Below, one piece after another: positions 34,730 through 43,357 of a stretch of DNA of 64,000 nucleotides; positions within the stretch are counted from its first letter, which is position 1, and each line of letters begins with the position of its first letter. A program made the translations under genes and the position numbers. The notes under the pieces were generated by a model. That model was not told the DNA's origin and did no database searches. It saw nothing but the letters and a program-made list of their open reading frames with translations. Origin of the DNA: Arcanobacterium pluranimalium (GTDB lineage: Bacteria; Actinomycetota; Actinomycetes; Actinomycetales; Actinomycetaceae); contig NZ_JAFBCS010000001.1 of assembly GCF_016907845.1 (NCBI RefSeq), positions 186,001 through 250,000 on the forward strand. Direction: 5' to 3'.

Positions 34730-35195
34730 AACGCTTATCGATGATCGCGCAGGTGTGATTTCCTGACGCAGAGAGCTTCCCGTCATGGCGGAAGAAAAGA
34801 AAATTGTAAGTGATGAATGATGACGTCTGGCTTACTTTCGTCGCCACGCAATAGGCGCGCCCCTCTTTTGCAGGAAGATGGTGGTTTACCGTGATAGAGA
34901 TACCCACCGCCGTCTTCCCCTCTGGGGACGCAAGCACGGCAGCGGACGAACCTGTTGTTTCACCAAGTAAAGCAGTCGACCCGCCGTTCATCAAGCCCAT
35001 GAACTGGCGGTTTCCGTCTACAGGCAAAGAGCAGACCATCAGGTCAGCGCCAACGAGATGCGCGCGCAGGCCTTGAGAGACCACGTCCGAACCGCACATT
35101 TCACCCAATTCGGCCGTGACGTCAGGAAGCGCAGCAAAAAACGCGGCTCTTTCCTGCGGATTTGCGGTGGTGGCCAAAATATCTTCAAGGTTCAT
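34728..35195 (-). CDS. Hotdog-fold thioesterase, PaaI/MenI type
   Basis: A 155-residue hotdog protein. The family core GLMNGGSTALLGETTGSSAAV is visible, with the usual catalytic acidic residue region in LGETTGS and GISITVNHHLPAKEG afterwards. Such enzymes hydrolyse acyl-CoA thioesters, for example in phenylacetate or menaquinone metabolism; the precise substrate is not readable. It is monocistronic on the minus strand with its own upstream region. Length fits the family. Confidence 0.82.
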   Translation of the reverse strand: MNLEDILATTANPQERAAFFAALPDVTAELGEMCGSDVVSQGLRAHLVGADLMVCSLPVDGNRQFMGLMNGGSTALLGETTGSSAAVLASPEGKTAVGISITVNHHLPAKEGRAYCVATKVSQTSSFITYNFLFFRHDGKLSASGNHTCAIIDKR

Positions 35196-35503
35196 TTCCT
35201 ACCTCTGCCTGAAATATTTTCGATGATCCTAATACAGCATACGTCCACACCGGGTAGTTGCGCGCATGGAGGATGGGGCGTGGCATGGGGAATCGCGGAG
35301 GTGCTCGAGGTAGTGGGTGTATGGAATAAGTGGAACACCTGCTTGGTTATGTGGCGATGCACAGTTAGCGCGCACTTTACGAACGCCAACGCCCGATTCT
35401 TGGGGCTGTTTTCGCAACTACTGTATATATGTTGAAATGTTGCCTAAAACGCACCAATTCTCTTCGTCTTTTCTTCGTTGCTATTCTCCAACACGAGAAA
35501 TCG
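35196..35503. other. Gene-free stretch with palindrome copy B
   Basis: No gene seen. It holds the promoter region of the thioesterase gene and the degenerate palindrome at 35400-35457. Confidence 0.5.
35400..35457. repeat. Dispersed palindrome family, copy B (degenerate)
   Basis: Begins TTGGGGCTGTTTTCGCAAC as in copy C and ends AAAACGCACCAA as in copy D, with several mismatches between its arms and a TATATAT centre. It looks like a decaying member of the family. Confidence 0.65.
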
Positions 35504-36655
35504 CTAGCTTAAGATTGCCCCAACGTAAGCAACCATCGCCACCACAACAGACACCACCAAGCCCAATACCAGCGGTTTCACCCCTACTTTGCGAAGTTCA
35601 ACAATTTTCACTCCGCAGCCAAGGCCAAACATTGCTGCGGCAAGTAGGAATGTTTGCACAACCTTTATTGCAGCCAAGCCTTGAGCTGGCACAATGCCAG
35701 ACGTCGCGATTACCGCAGCGCCGATAAAACCGAGCACGAAAAGCGGCACTAATGGAGGACGCTTCGTGAGCATGGCGGTCGGGCAATTCAAGCGTGCGGT
35801 CGAGAACGCTCTGTCAGCTACGGGCGGTTCAACTACACGTGGTTCGACTATGGTGCGGGCAGGCGACGCCGCAGGGTGCACACCCAGTAGCGTTGCGAAA
35901 AGCGTAACGAGCGTGATCACCGGAGCCAGCATAAGCACCCGCGCCAACTTGACCACCACCGCCGTCTTCACAATTCCACCACCGGTGATGCCGGCAGCCG
36001 CAACTACTTGTGCTACCTCGTGAATCGCGGCGCCTTCCCAGACTCCGGCAGTGCGTGCGTCCATGCCCACGCCAAGCACCAGCGCCGGTGCAACGAAAAT
36101 CATGGCAGTGCCAAACAGAACAACAAGCGCAACGGCAGTGGCGACGTCACGCTCGTCAGCGTCAATCGATCCATCCATGCCCGCTACTGCCGCCGCTCCA
36201 CAAATCGAGAATCCGCAGCCTATCAATAAAGCCAGCGTGGGCGAAACACCCATCATCCGCCCAAGCAGCACAGACGTGACTATGCCCAGTGCAACCACGC
36301 ACACTACCGTTCCGAGCACGCCCCAACCAAGCTTGGCTATGTCGGTCAAGACCAATTGAAATCCGAGAAGCACGATGCCGATCCGCAGCCAGCGTTTCGA
36401 GACAACCGCCAGACCTGCTTCCATACCTGACCGGAGAAGGTTCGTATTGCGAGCGATCACTCCAAAAATGATGGCTAAGAGCAGGGCACTCAACGTGGGA
36501 ACCGCACTGTTGATCGCTACCGCCGCGATAGCGGCAGCCGTGGAAACAGCGAAACCTGGGACATATTGGCGAAAATGTTCAGTTGTATGGCGAAGTCTGG
36601 TAGTCACTGTGCCAGTATATACGGCGAAAGCGTACCATAAACTGAGGAAGTTCAT
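35504..36655 (-). CDS. YeiH/YadS-type putative sulfate exporter family transporter (UPF0324)
   Basis: A 383-residue polytopic membrane protein with about ten hydrophobic segments. Family features include LLAIIFGVIARNTNLLRSGME, the GCGFSICGAAAVAG segment and GAAIHEVAQVVAAAG. Members are annotated as putative sulfate or anion exporters, but function is poorly established. The first ~30 residues are less conserved and an internal GTG near VTTRLRH could be the true start. Monocistronic, divergent from the gene at 36763. Confidence 0.85.
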   Translation of the reverse strand: MNFLSLWYAFAVYTGTVTTRLRHTTEHFRQYVPGFAVSTAAAIAAVAINSAVPTLSALLLAIIFGVIARNTNLLRSGMEAGLAVVSKRWLRIGIVLLGFQLVLTDIAKLGWGVLGTVVCVVALGIVTSVLLGRMMGVSPTLALLIGCGFSICGAAAVAGMDGSIDADERDVATAVALVVLFGTAMIFVAPALVLGVGMDARTAGVWEGAAIHEVAQVVAAAGITGGGIVKTAVVVKLARVLMLAPVITLVTLFATLLGVHPAASPARTIVEPRVVEPPVADRAFSTARLNCPTAMLTKRPPLVPLFVLGFIGAAVIATSGIVPAQGLAAIKVVQTFLLAAAMFGLGCGVKIVELRKVGVKPLVLGLVVSVVVAMVAYVGAILS

Positions 36656-36762
36656 TGAGGCGTGCTGCTCCTAGTTGTCCACAACGGCGCGAAAATACAG
36701 GTTTATCAACAACTGCATTCAACGCGAAGCGGACAGTCTTGCAACTTCGCTGTAATGATTAA

Positions 36763-37653
36763 ATGCACATAAGTCCTTACGTTCACGGCGTTTTACGACG
36801 CGCCGACCTACCAGATATGGGAATTGCTACTGAATCACAACTCCATAAAGCCATCCGAAATGGCACCCTGACTCGGATCGGCTATAACTGGTATGCAGTG
36901 GACAATGCAGATCCTGCTGTTGTCACAGCTATTCGGCTAGGAGCGCGCATTGGATGTTTGAGCGCCTGTAAATACTACCGAATATGGGTGGAACGAGACG
37001 CGGGGTTGCATTTGGAGATATCAAAGTCACGGACGCAGCCTATTCTTTTCGACAAATTCGTCGAATCTCGGCATATTTCGGCAGCTTATGGAAAAGTCTA
37101 CACGCATCGTGTACAGCGTTTATCTCCATATCCTATATGCAGTTTCGACGAGGCGATGGGTCACGCTTTGCGATGTCACGATCGAGAAACTTGCTTCATC
37201 GCGCTCAAATCCGCCATAAATCAAGGAATCATGTCGCTAAGCGATGCGCGCGCCGCATTGACCCACCGCGGAATAAAGAAAGCGGCACTAAGCAGGTATC
37301 TTAGCGCGAGTTCTGAATCAGGAAGCGAATCACGAGTTCGACTGTTTTTCCTGCTGAGGAAAGTGAAAGTTGAGGCGCAGGTACATATCGAGGACGTCGG
37401 GCGCGTAGATCTTCTCGTGGGAAATTCGCTTATTGTTGAGTGTGATAGCGCTGCTCACCACAGCCAATATGATCGCTATCGTAACGATCGTCGTCGCGAT
37501 CTGGCTGCTCTGGCGCTTGGTTATCACGTTATTCGGCTCAGTTATGAGCAGATTTGGGACACATGGGACGAGACGCAAAAAGTGCTCTCGAATACTTTGA
37601 AAGCACGTATTCATCACCGACTAACCCGAGTACCTGCAGCCTCACGGCGTTGA
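36763..37653 (+). CDS. DUF559-like (Vsr-fold) protein with AbiEi-like N-terminus
   Basis: A 296-residue protein. The N-terminal ~100 residues resemble AbiEi/antitoxin-type winged helices found in actinobacterial proteins (IATESQLHKAIRNGTLTRIG, YNWYAV). The C-terminal ~110 residues match the DUF559/very-short-patch-repair endonuclease fold: ESRVRLFF, then VGRVDLLVGNSLIVECDS with the conserved D and E, DRRRDLAALALGYHVIR and a closing YEQI. The conserved acidic residues are kept, so nuclease activity is possible. Such genes are common orphans in Actinobacteria with unknown role. A -10-like TAATGAT just before the ATG suggests a leaderless transcript. Confidence 0.68.
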   Translation: MHISPYVHGVLRRADLPDMGIATESQLHKAIRNGTLTRIGYNWYAVDNADPAVVTAIRLGARIGCLSACKYYRIWVERDAGLHLEISKSRTQPILFDKFVESRHISAAYGKVYTHRVQRLSPYPICSFDEAMGHALRCHDRETCFIALKSAINQGIMSLSDARAALTHRGIKKAALSRYLSASSESGSESRVRLFFLLRKVKVEAQVHIEDVGRVDLLVGNSLIVECDSAAHHSQYDRYRNDRRRDLAALALGYHVIRLSYEQIWDTWDETQKVLSNTLKARIHHRLTRVPAASRR

Positions 37654-37684
37654 CATTGGAAAGACGGCAAACGAAACGAAAAGC

Positions 37685-37740
37685 TGGGGCTGTTTTCGCA
37701 ACATCTCGATATATATGCAGATGTTGCGAAAACAGCCCCA
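37685..37740. repeat. Dispersed palindrome family, copy C
   Basis: Perfect 22-bp arms (TGGGGCTGTTTTCGCAACAT at the start of the left arm, 37685-37706; right arm 37719-37740). Loop contains GATATATATG. It lies 31 bp after the DUF559-like gene and before the convergent ribosomal cluster, a fitting place for a bidirectional terminator. Confidence 0.85.
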
Positions 37741-37779
37741 ACAATTTGAAAAGCAAGACTCGGCTTACCCAAGCCACAC

Positions 37780-37902
37780 TCAGCCCTGACGGCCTTTCAT
37801 ACGTGGATTTTGCTTGTTAATCACGTAAATGCGGCCTCGGCGACGCACAACCTGTGCGCCTGGCTGATTGACCAGCGACTTTAACGATGCACGTACTTTC
37901 AT
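37780..37902 (-). CDS. rpmJ: Ribosomal protein bL36, zinc-independent form
   Basis: A 40-residue protein: [20 protein letters not shown] and then [20 protein letters not shown]. It lacks the cysteines and histidine of the zinc-binding form, so it is the C-minus paralogue used when zinc is scarce. Its ATG overlaps the bL31 stop by one base (TGATG). Last gene of the zinc-sparing ribosomal cluster. Confidence 0.93.
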   Translation of the reverse strand: MKVRASLKSLVNQPGAQVVRRRGRIYVINKQNPRMKGRQG

Positions 37903-38153
37903 CAGTTCACTTTCTTACCGTAACGGCGCTGGAACTTCTCAACGCGTCCAGCGGTGTCAACAATGCGACCCTTGCCCGTCCAGAATGGGTGGGATTGCGA
38001 AGAAACTTCCACGTCAATCACAGGATAGGTGTTGCCATCTTCCCACTCAATCGTGCGGTCAGACGTAGCCGTTGATCGGGTCAAAAACGCGAAATCTGCA
38101 CTGCGATCACGGAAAACTACCGGATGGTAATCCGGATGAATATTTGGTTTCAT
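37902..38153 (-). CDS. rpmE2: Ribosomal protein bL31 type B, zinc-independent
   Basis: An 83-residue protein, [20 protein letters not shown] at the start and [20 protein letters not shown] in the middle. It has no CxxC motifs, as expected for type B bL31. It is separated from rpsN by a 174-bp gap with tandem repeats, so it may have its own promoter; AAAGAAAAAAAT precedes the start. AT-rich TTATTATCA near 38170 could be part of a Zur-type site (weak). Confidence 0.93.
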   Translation of the reverse strand: MKPNIHPDYHPVVFRDRSADFAFLTRSTATSDRTIEWEDGNTYPVIDVEVSSQSHPFWTGKGRIVDTAGRVEKFQRRYGKKVN

Positions 38154-38224
38154 ATTTTTTTCTTTCTACACCGACAATTATTATCAACGTGGCCTAAAGG
38201 TAGATGCTAATAATTAGGCAAGTG

Positions 38225-38288
38225 CACGCACCGGCTCACGTGTAGCCTCACGCACCGGCTCACGTGTAACCTCACGCACCGGCTCACG
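38225..38288. repeat. 24-bp tandem repeat, 2.7 copies
   Basis: CACGCACCGGCTCACGTGTA plus four bases, at 38225, 38249 and partly 38273. The two full units differ at one base. Intergenic between rpsN and rpmE2. Confidence 0.8.
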
Positions 38289-38327
38289 CACAGGCAATCA
38301 ACAGGTGCGCACGCAAGCCCACACCCA

Positions 38328-38633
38328 TCACCAAGACGACTTGCGAATTCCCGGAAGTTCTCCACGCGAAGCCATCTCACGGAAGCGCACGCGCGAAATG
38401 CCAGCTTTGCGCAGGTACCCACGCGGACGCCCGTCCACAACATCGCGGTTACGCACACGCGTCGGCGAAGCATCACGTGGCAAGCGGTGCAGCGCAAACA
38501 TCGCAGCCTCCCGCTCTTCTTCACTGAGGTGCGGATTCACACTCGCAGCCTTGAGAGCCGCACGCTTTTCGGCGTAACGCTCAACAATGGCGATTCGCTG
38601 CTTGTTCTTCTCAATCTTTGAGCGTTTTGCCAT
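38328..38633 (-). CDS. rpsN: Ribosomal protein uS14, zinc-independent
   Basis: A 101-residue long-form uS14 without the CxxC zinc motifs. It starts [20 protein letters not shown] and ends with [20 protein letters not shown] and [11 protein letters not shown]. Its start overlaps the bL33 stop, so it is translated as part of the rpmB-rpmG-rpsN operon. It replaces the zinc-binding paralogue under zinc limitation in Actinobacteria. Confidence 0.93.
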   Translation of the reverse strand: MAKRSKIEKNKQRIAIVERYAEKRAALKAASVNPHLSEEEREAAMFALHRLPRDASPTRVRNRDVVDGRPRGYLRKAGISRVRFREMASRGELPGIRKSSW

Positions 38634-38803
38634 TAGCGCGACTCCTTGAATTCAACGTGCTTACGCACCATCGGATCATACTTGCGCAGCACCATACGCT
38701 CAGGGTTATTGCGGCGATTCTTGCGCGTCACATAGGTGTAACCGGTGCCAGCTGTGGAAATTAGCTTGATAATCGGGCGAACGTCCTTTGCTTTTGCAGC
38801 CAT
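38633..38803 (-). CDS. rpmG: Ribosomal protein bL33, zinc-independent
   Basis: A 56-residue protein beginning [20 protein letters not shown] and ending [16 protein letters not shown]. No cysteines, so the zinc-free form. Both ends overlap its neighbours (rpmB stop and rpsN start) by a few bases, showing tight coupling. Confidence 0.93.
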   Translation of the reverse strand: MAAKAKDVRPIIKLISTAGTGYTYVTRKNRRNNPERMVLRKYDPMVRKHVEFKESR

Positions 38804-39039
38804 CAGATTTTCTCTCCTCGTGCGATCATTTCAGCCACCACGGAATCGATTCCACGCTTGTCGATGGTCTTGATGCCGGTGGCGGATACGGTGAGCTTGA
38901 TCGTGCGTCCAAGGGAAGGCACGAAATACCGCTTCGTCTGCAGGTTCGGATCCCAACGACGTCGGGTTTTACGGTGGGAATGTGATACAGCGTTCCCGAA
39001 GGACGGCTTCTTCCCGGTAACTTGGCAATATGTAGTCAT
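38803..39039 (-). CDS. rpmB: Ribosomal protein bL28, zinc-independent
   Basis: A 78-residue bL28: [20 protein letters not shown] at the start, then [20 protein letters not shown]. Only one cysteine remains, so zinc cannot be bound in the usual way. I chose ATG 39039; no ribosome site precedes it, but a promoter 10 bp upstream would give a leaderless transcript. First gene of the zinc-sparing operon, divergent from the Mrf-like gene. Confidence 0.92.
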   Translation of the reverse strand: MTTYCQVTGKKPSFGNAVSHSHRKTRRRWDPNLQTKRYFVPSLGRTIKLTVSATGIKTIDKRGIDSVVAEMIARGEKI

Positions 39040-39048
39040 ACATGGCAC

Positions 39049-39076
39049 TATATAGAACGACTCTCATTATTCGCAA
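39049..39076 (-). promoter_or_regulatory. Promoter of the zinc-sparing ribosomal operon, probable Zur-controlled region
   Basis: On the minus strand, TTGCGA (39071-39076) and TATATA (39049-39054) are 16 bp apart, and the rpmB ATG begins 10 bp after the -10, so the mRNA should be leaderless. Between them is an imperfect dyad (AATGA...TCGTT). In Actinobacteria such operons are repressed by Zur with zinc; a Zur box is expected here, but I cannot match the consensus with confidence. Confidence 0.4.
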
Positions 39077-39091
39077 TCTGGAGTGACCAAA

Positions 39092-40186
39092 ATGACTCAG
39101 CATTCTCTCGGAATCATTTCAACACTTGACGAAAGTATTCGCGACCTCACCGCGCTCATTTTTTCTGCCGACGGCGCTTCCATCTTCACCAGCGCATTCA
39201 CCGACGACGGCGCCGTACGTTTCTCGAGTCTCTCACCTTTCGAAACGAGCGAAGTTCACGAGTTTCCTATCGACGGCGATTGCGCAACGTGCGCACTACG
39301 CTCGGCCATCATCGAGTTCACACTTCGCCGCGCGACATCAAGCCCCGAAACACTTCTCCTCCTCCCACCGGGCGTTGAACTCATCCATCTTGTTCCTGGT
39401 CTGAGCACCGAACTCGAACTAATCCCCGGCGCACCCATCAAACTCCTTGGAGTCACGCATATTATCGACTCCGCGACCGCGTCGGACGACCTCCTTGGCC
39501 ACCGTGAGCTGCGCGAAGTGAATGCCAATCTTTTCGACGGCGACGAGCGCTGCCTTGCCGAGGTGCACATGATGAACCTGGGCTACGCAGACATTATCCT
39601 CACCGTCGGCCCTGATAACGGGCTTGGGCAGGAACTCATCGAACATCTGCGCCCCCACGACGTACTCCTCCTCAACGGCATTGACAAGCCACTCCTCGAC
39701 GAAATTCGCAAAATCGAGCACGACCCGGCCGACGGCGTCGACCGCATCCACCCTGCCACCACGCAGGCCTGGGGCGGACCAGATTCACACGGAACCTGGA
39801 CTCTCGATCTCTACTCTGAGAACCCTTTTCACCCCGAGCGACTTCGCGACATGGTCGCTGACCTGGCCGGAGAGAACGTGTGCGCACGCGGCTGTTTTTG
39901 GCTTCCGTCACGTCCCGACCGCATCTGCTCTTGGGAAGCTATCGGCGGTGTCGTGAGCGTAGGCGACGCCGGCAGATGGTCTGAGCTGTACGTTTCCGAA
40001 GATTCCGCGCCACTGTCACCACGTTGCCACTTGATCGTCACTGGCGTCGGAAACCCCGAGACCTGCGAAAAGATCGAAAAGGCATTTCACGCAATCCTTA
40101 TTGATAATCACGACGACGCATACGCGTGGGTCGGTGCCGACGACGGTTTGGGCGAGTGGTTTGGCGAGGGACGCGAACAAGACTAA
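39092..40186 (+). CDS. Mrf/Rv0106-like CobW-family protein without a P-loop
   Basis: A 364-residue protein of the CobW/COG0523 superfamily. The C-terminal domain is well kept: ENPFHPERLRDMVADL, RGCFWLPSRPDRICSWEAIG, GDAGRW and an EWFGEG ending. The N-terminal GTPase domain keeps the metal-motif region (CATCALRSAI) but lacks any Walker A GxxGxGKT; the first strand runs into ISTLDESIRD instead. This pattern is that of mycobacterial Rv0106 and Mrf, encoded with zinc-free ribosomal proteins and linked to ribosome hibernation by recruiting MPY. Being divergent from rpmB, it should be co-controlled by zinc. I chose ATG 39092 with CTGGAG upstream. Confidence 0.78.
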   Translation: MTQHSLGIISTLDESIRDLTALIFSADGASIFTSAFTDDGAVRFSSLSPFETSEVHEFPIDGDCATCALRSAIIEFTLRRATSSPETLLLLPPGVELIHLVPGLSTELELIPGAPIKLLGVTHIIDSATASDDLLGHRELREVNANLFDGDERCLAEVHMMNLGYADIILTVGPDNGLGQELIEHLRPHDVLLLNGIDKPLLDEIRKIEHDPADGVDRIHPATTQAWGGPDSHGTWTLDLYSENPFHPERLRDMVADLAGENVCARGCFWLPSRPDRICSWEAIGGVVSVGDAGRWSELYVSEDSAPLSPRCHLIVTGVGNPETCEKIEKAFHAILIDNHDDAYAWVGADDGLGEWFGEGREQD

Positions 40187-40208
40187 ATGCGCACGCCGCA
40201 TCCACTTG

Positions 40209-42242
40209 CTACTTCTTCGCCTCTACCGACGGCGCCAGTTTTGAGCCTTCGTTGAGTGCTTTCTCAACTTCTGCTACAAAAAGCGGATTTCCATCCGGGT
40301 TGGGATGCGTGCGATCACGATAGACGGCTTCAGGATTCTGCTCCACAATCGTGTACCAGTCGGCTATCACCACTTGATCAGGGTGACGTTCCTTTGCGCG
40401 CGCAATCGCAGCATTTGACTCTGGAATCCACGTAGTGCGAGCCGTGCCATGCCCAGTGATCAGCACCATCACACGATCTGGACCAATTTCTTGAAGCCAG
40501 CGGTCGATATCCGCATCGCGCACGGCGCCGTTATTCGCCACTCCAATCACCACGTAATGGCGTAGCGTATTATCGCCTAAATGCTGCTGAATCAGCGGGG
40601 AGATCGAGTGCTGGGAGCGGTTCTTTTGCCCATCAACCACGATACCTGGCCATTTATTGGCCATGACCGGGTCGACCATAGCGATCACGGAGTCACCCAA
40701 AACTGTGATATTTTCTCCTGCTACCTTGGCATTTGCTTTCGTGACTAAGTCTTTGTTGGATTGCGCGCCACCTCCAGGCTGCGCAGCGGAGCCATTCGGG
40801 TGCCCTGGTTGAGCACCTCCAGGATTAGGTTGCGTGCCGTTACCCTGCTGCGCTCCTCCGTTTGGCTGAGCGCCGGCCTGCGCACCCTGCTGAGCAGCCA
40901 CTTCTTCACTTTTTTGGAATCCCGCCTCAACCTCGGACTCGACTGGCGCAGCTACCAGCGCATATATAAACAGCGAGGAGCATAGAACCATTGCAAAAAG
41001 CCGTGTGGCAGCAAACCATTTTTTCGAGAGAACTGCGGAATCGCCGTCGTTAGCTTGACGCATCGACGAAACTTGCGTGCGCAAGGCCCCAAACCAAAGC
41101 CGCAACGTGGCATTAATCCCGTTGTAACGCATCGGATTCTCAACAAATCTGAAGCTCAAAGCGGCAGCAACAACAGAAATTGCGGCGATCACAAGGGTGG
41201 CTATAGCAGGATGCGCATCGGGGAATACGGTCTGCCAGATCACCACCAATGGCCAATGCCAAAGGTAAATGCCATAAGAGCGCTCACCAATCCACGTAAA
41301 AGCACGCAAATCTAGAAAACTGCGCAAACGATACGCAACCGTACCTGCTTGCTGGTAGGGCGCCGTCATCCCCATCACAACGAACAACGAGCACAACACC
41401 ACCGCGAGCATCACCCACGGATAGGTGACCATTTGATGCTCATCAGCAAAAACGAAGCTGGCAAACACGCCCAGCAGACCGAGCACGCCCAGTGCGCCCA
41501 TGACGTTCGGCGAAATAAGAGCGCGCCGATCGTCCGGTTTTTCGGCCGGGTCAAGCACAGAACCACAGAAAATAGCTGCAGCGGCGCCTATCATCAGGCC
41601 AAACGCATGCGAGTCGGTGCCCATGTAGGCGCGCGTGACGTCCCCACCATCGGCGACTGCATACGCCATCAGCCCCACCGACACTGCCGCTAAGAGCAGC
41701 GGAGATGCAATTCGTAAAGTGCGATTGAGCCACCACAATCCCACCATAATTAGCGGCCATAAAATGTAGAACTGCTGCTCAACAGCGAGTGTCCACATAT
41801 TAGTCAACAGGTTAGGCGATCCCTGCTCGAAGTATGTAGAACCAGTTGCGATGGCCACCCAGTTGTATGTGAAAGTGAAAGCTCCAGCCACCTGGCTGCG
41901 CAGTTTCACCAAAATATCCGTGTTGATCAGAGCCGCGATTGGCACCGTCACAAACACTGAGGTGAAAACGGCAGGAAACAACCGGCGCCAACGCCGCATC
42001 CAGAATCGACCGATCCTGATCGTGCCATAATTTTCGAGGTCTTTGACCAAAAGCGAGGTGATAAGAAAGCCAGAAAGAACAAAAAAGACGTCCACGCCAA
42101 GAAAGCCGCCGGGCAAAACTACTGCCCACGTATGGTAAATCAAGACCGCGATACAAGCTATTGCTCGCAGCCCATCAAGACCACCTAAGCGAAAAGTTTG
42201 CGACGGTGAGATTGTGTTATTTTCAGGCTTGTGGATTTGCAT
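40209..42242 (-). CDS. OafA/YrhL-type acyltransferase 3 with SGNH domain
   Basis: A 677-residue membrane protein. The N-terminal acyltransferase 3 domain (about ten membrane segments, residues ~15-380) has LDGLRAIACIAVLIYH, the key RxxR-like region around RRWRRLFPA and FFVLSGFLIT. After residue ~430 a low-complexity Gln/Gly/Asn/Pro linker (GGAQQGNGTQPNPGGAQPG) leads to an extracellular SGNH esterase domain with GDSV, GVANNGAV and DRTHPNPDG. This two-domain design O-acetylates cell-wall polymers such as peptidoglycan (OatA-like) or surface glycans. I chose ATG 42242, with GGGAGGA 11 bp upstream, over the ATG at 42266, which has no ribosome site. A palindrome lies in its promoter region. Confidence 0.87.
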   Translation of the reverse strand: MQIHKPENNTISPSQTFRLGGLDGLRAIACIAVLIYHTWAVVLPGGFLGVDVFFVLSGFLITSLLVKDLENYGTIRIGRFWMRRWRRLFPAVFTSVFVTVPIAALINTDILVKLRSQVAGAFTFTYNWVAIATGSTYFEQGSPNLLTNMWTLAVEQQFYILWPLIMVGLWWLNRTLRIASPLLLAAVSVGLMAYAVADGGDVTRAYMGTDSHAFGLMIGAAAAIFCGSVLDPAEKPDDRRALISPNVMGALGVLGLLGVFASFVFADEHQMVTYPWVMLAVVLCSLFVVMGMTAPYQQAGTVAYRLRSFLDLRAFTWIGERSYGIYLWHWPLVVIWQTVFPDAHPAIATLVIAAISVVAAALSFRFVENPMRYNGINATLRLWFGALRTQVSSMRQANDGDSAVLSKKWFAATRLFAMVLCSSLFIYALVAAPVESEVEAGFQKSEEVAAQQGAQAGAQPNGGAQQGNGTQPNPGGAQPGHPNGSAAQPGGGAQSNKDLVTKANAKVAGENITVLGDSVIAMVDPVMANKWPGIVVDGQKNRSQHSISPLIQQHLGDNTLRHYVVIGVANNGAVRDADIDRWLQEIGPDRVMVLITGHGTARTTWIPESNAAIARAKERHPDQVVIADWYTIVEQNPEAVYRDRTHPNPDGNPLFVAEVEKALNEGSKLAPSVEAKK

Positions 42243-42329
42243 GCTGTTCGTTCGTCCTCCCACCATCTCAGTCTAAAACAAGGAAATATTTTCTCGTCAT
42301 TCCCTAAATTGATTCTTGAGCGAAATGGG

Positions 42330-42345
42330 TCATACCTGGGTATGA
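42330..42345. promoter_or_regulatory. 16-bp palindrome upstream of the acyltransferase gene
   Basis: TCATACCTGGGTATGA, extended by G/C to 9-bp arms (42328-42347). It is 88 bp upstream of the acyltransferase start and matches the palindrome at 13609-13624 except for one central base. Confidence 0.5.
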
Positions 42346-42604
42346 CCACCAAGATTTTTCGGTATATATCCGTGATTATCACTCGGATATTGCAACCGAA
42401 TTGTTACAATTATTTTTTGGCGTGCGTGTCGCGTCGGGCGATGCCGGTGCGCCGGGTGGTGCAGCGCGGTAACGTGGTGCCGGTGCGTGGTGCGACCAGT
42501 GCTGCACGGTAGTGACGGAGCACCGGTGCTGCATGGCGTAGTATCAGACGCAGTGTCGGTGTTGCATAGCGTGGTAGTGCTAAGTGACACAGCATTTCAC
42601 AGGC
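42346..42604. other. Gene-free stretch with degenerate GGTGC repeats
   Basis: From 42415 to 42590 the plus strand repeats GGTGC/CGGTG words in varied spacing (for example GTGCCGGTGCGTGGTGC), a low-complexity tract with higher GC than its surroundings. No gene or clear hairpin terminator is seen. Confidence 0.5.
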
Positions 42605-43357
42605 TTAACCACCAGCATTAAGCGCCTCGCGCAACTCTGCAACACTTGGCTGTCCCGGAGCCGACCCCTCGCCAACCGCAGCAAAAGTGGCAATCGAACC
42701 AAACTTCCACCCCTCTAGTCGCGAGCGCTTACCCAGCTCACCCATCGAAAGTGCGATGATTGGGCGACGGCGCTCACGCGAAACCTTGCGTGCAGTGGCA
42801 AGCAGCGCATCGACGTCGGACTCCTCACGCGGCGTCACAGCGAGCTTAGCTACTGCACCTTTGAGCTCGAGCATCTCGTCAAACAGAAGATACATGACTT
42901 CAAGATCAGGTGTTTCGTTCCAATCGTGATGAGATAACACCACCGTGTAGCCCAACTTCTGGGCGCGCACGCACAGAGCCGGCGTACCCTCAAAGCGGAA
43001 TTCCAGATCAATGCCGATTCGTTCCGCGGGAACTTGCAGGTAATTCAAGGTGTCTAGCATTTCGGCCAGTAAAATCCGATACCGCCCGTCGGAGAGCTTC
43101 ACTTGCCCGCCTTGTTCCATCGTACGGATTGTGAGCAGCAAGGGAACCGTAGTATTTTCAAGGATTGGCTCAATAATCTCGCGACCGAGCGAGGTGAACG
43201 AAAGGTTTTGATGGGCGCCGATCATGAAATCGATCCGCCACTCGATGACGTCCGCACCGGCGGCTTCGGCAGCGCATGCCTGCTCGATCAGCATCTGCGT
43301 AGTGGTGCCGGTCAAAGGCACAATGACCGACGGCTTCTTCGATTCATCGAAAATCAT
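42605..43357 (-). CDS. aroD: 3-dehydroquinate dehydratase, type I
   Basis: A 250-residue class I enzyme of the shikimate pathway, converting 3-dehydroquinate to 3-dehydroshikimate by Schiff-base chemistry. Visible are EWRIDF (substrate arginine), the histidine pair in LSHHDW (residues 143-144), the Schiff-base lysine in GAVAKLAV (K171) and the closing GSIATFAAVGEGSAPGQP. Length fits the family. It is monocistronic on the minus strand, with AGGAGGGTGC before the start. Confidence 0.95.
   Translation of the reverse strand: MIFDESKKPSVIVPLTGTTTQMLIEQACAAEAAGADVIEWRIDFMIGAHQNLSFTSLGREIIEPILENTTVPLLLTIRTMEQGGQVKLSDGRYRILLAEMLDTLNYLQVPAERIGIDLEFRFEGTPALCVRAQKLGYTVVLSHHDWNETPDLEVMYLLFDEMLELKGAVAKLAVTPREESDVDALLATARKVSRERRRPIIALSMGELGKRSRLEGWKFGSIATFAAVGEGSAPGQPSVAELREALNAGG

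Noticed and set aside
38207-38524. 105-codon frame overlapping rpsN with repeated CVRLHVSR peptides
   Set aside because: It is the translation of the 24-bp tandem repeat plus the wrong frame of rpsN.
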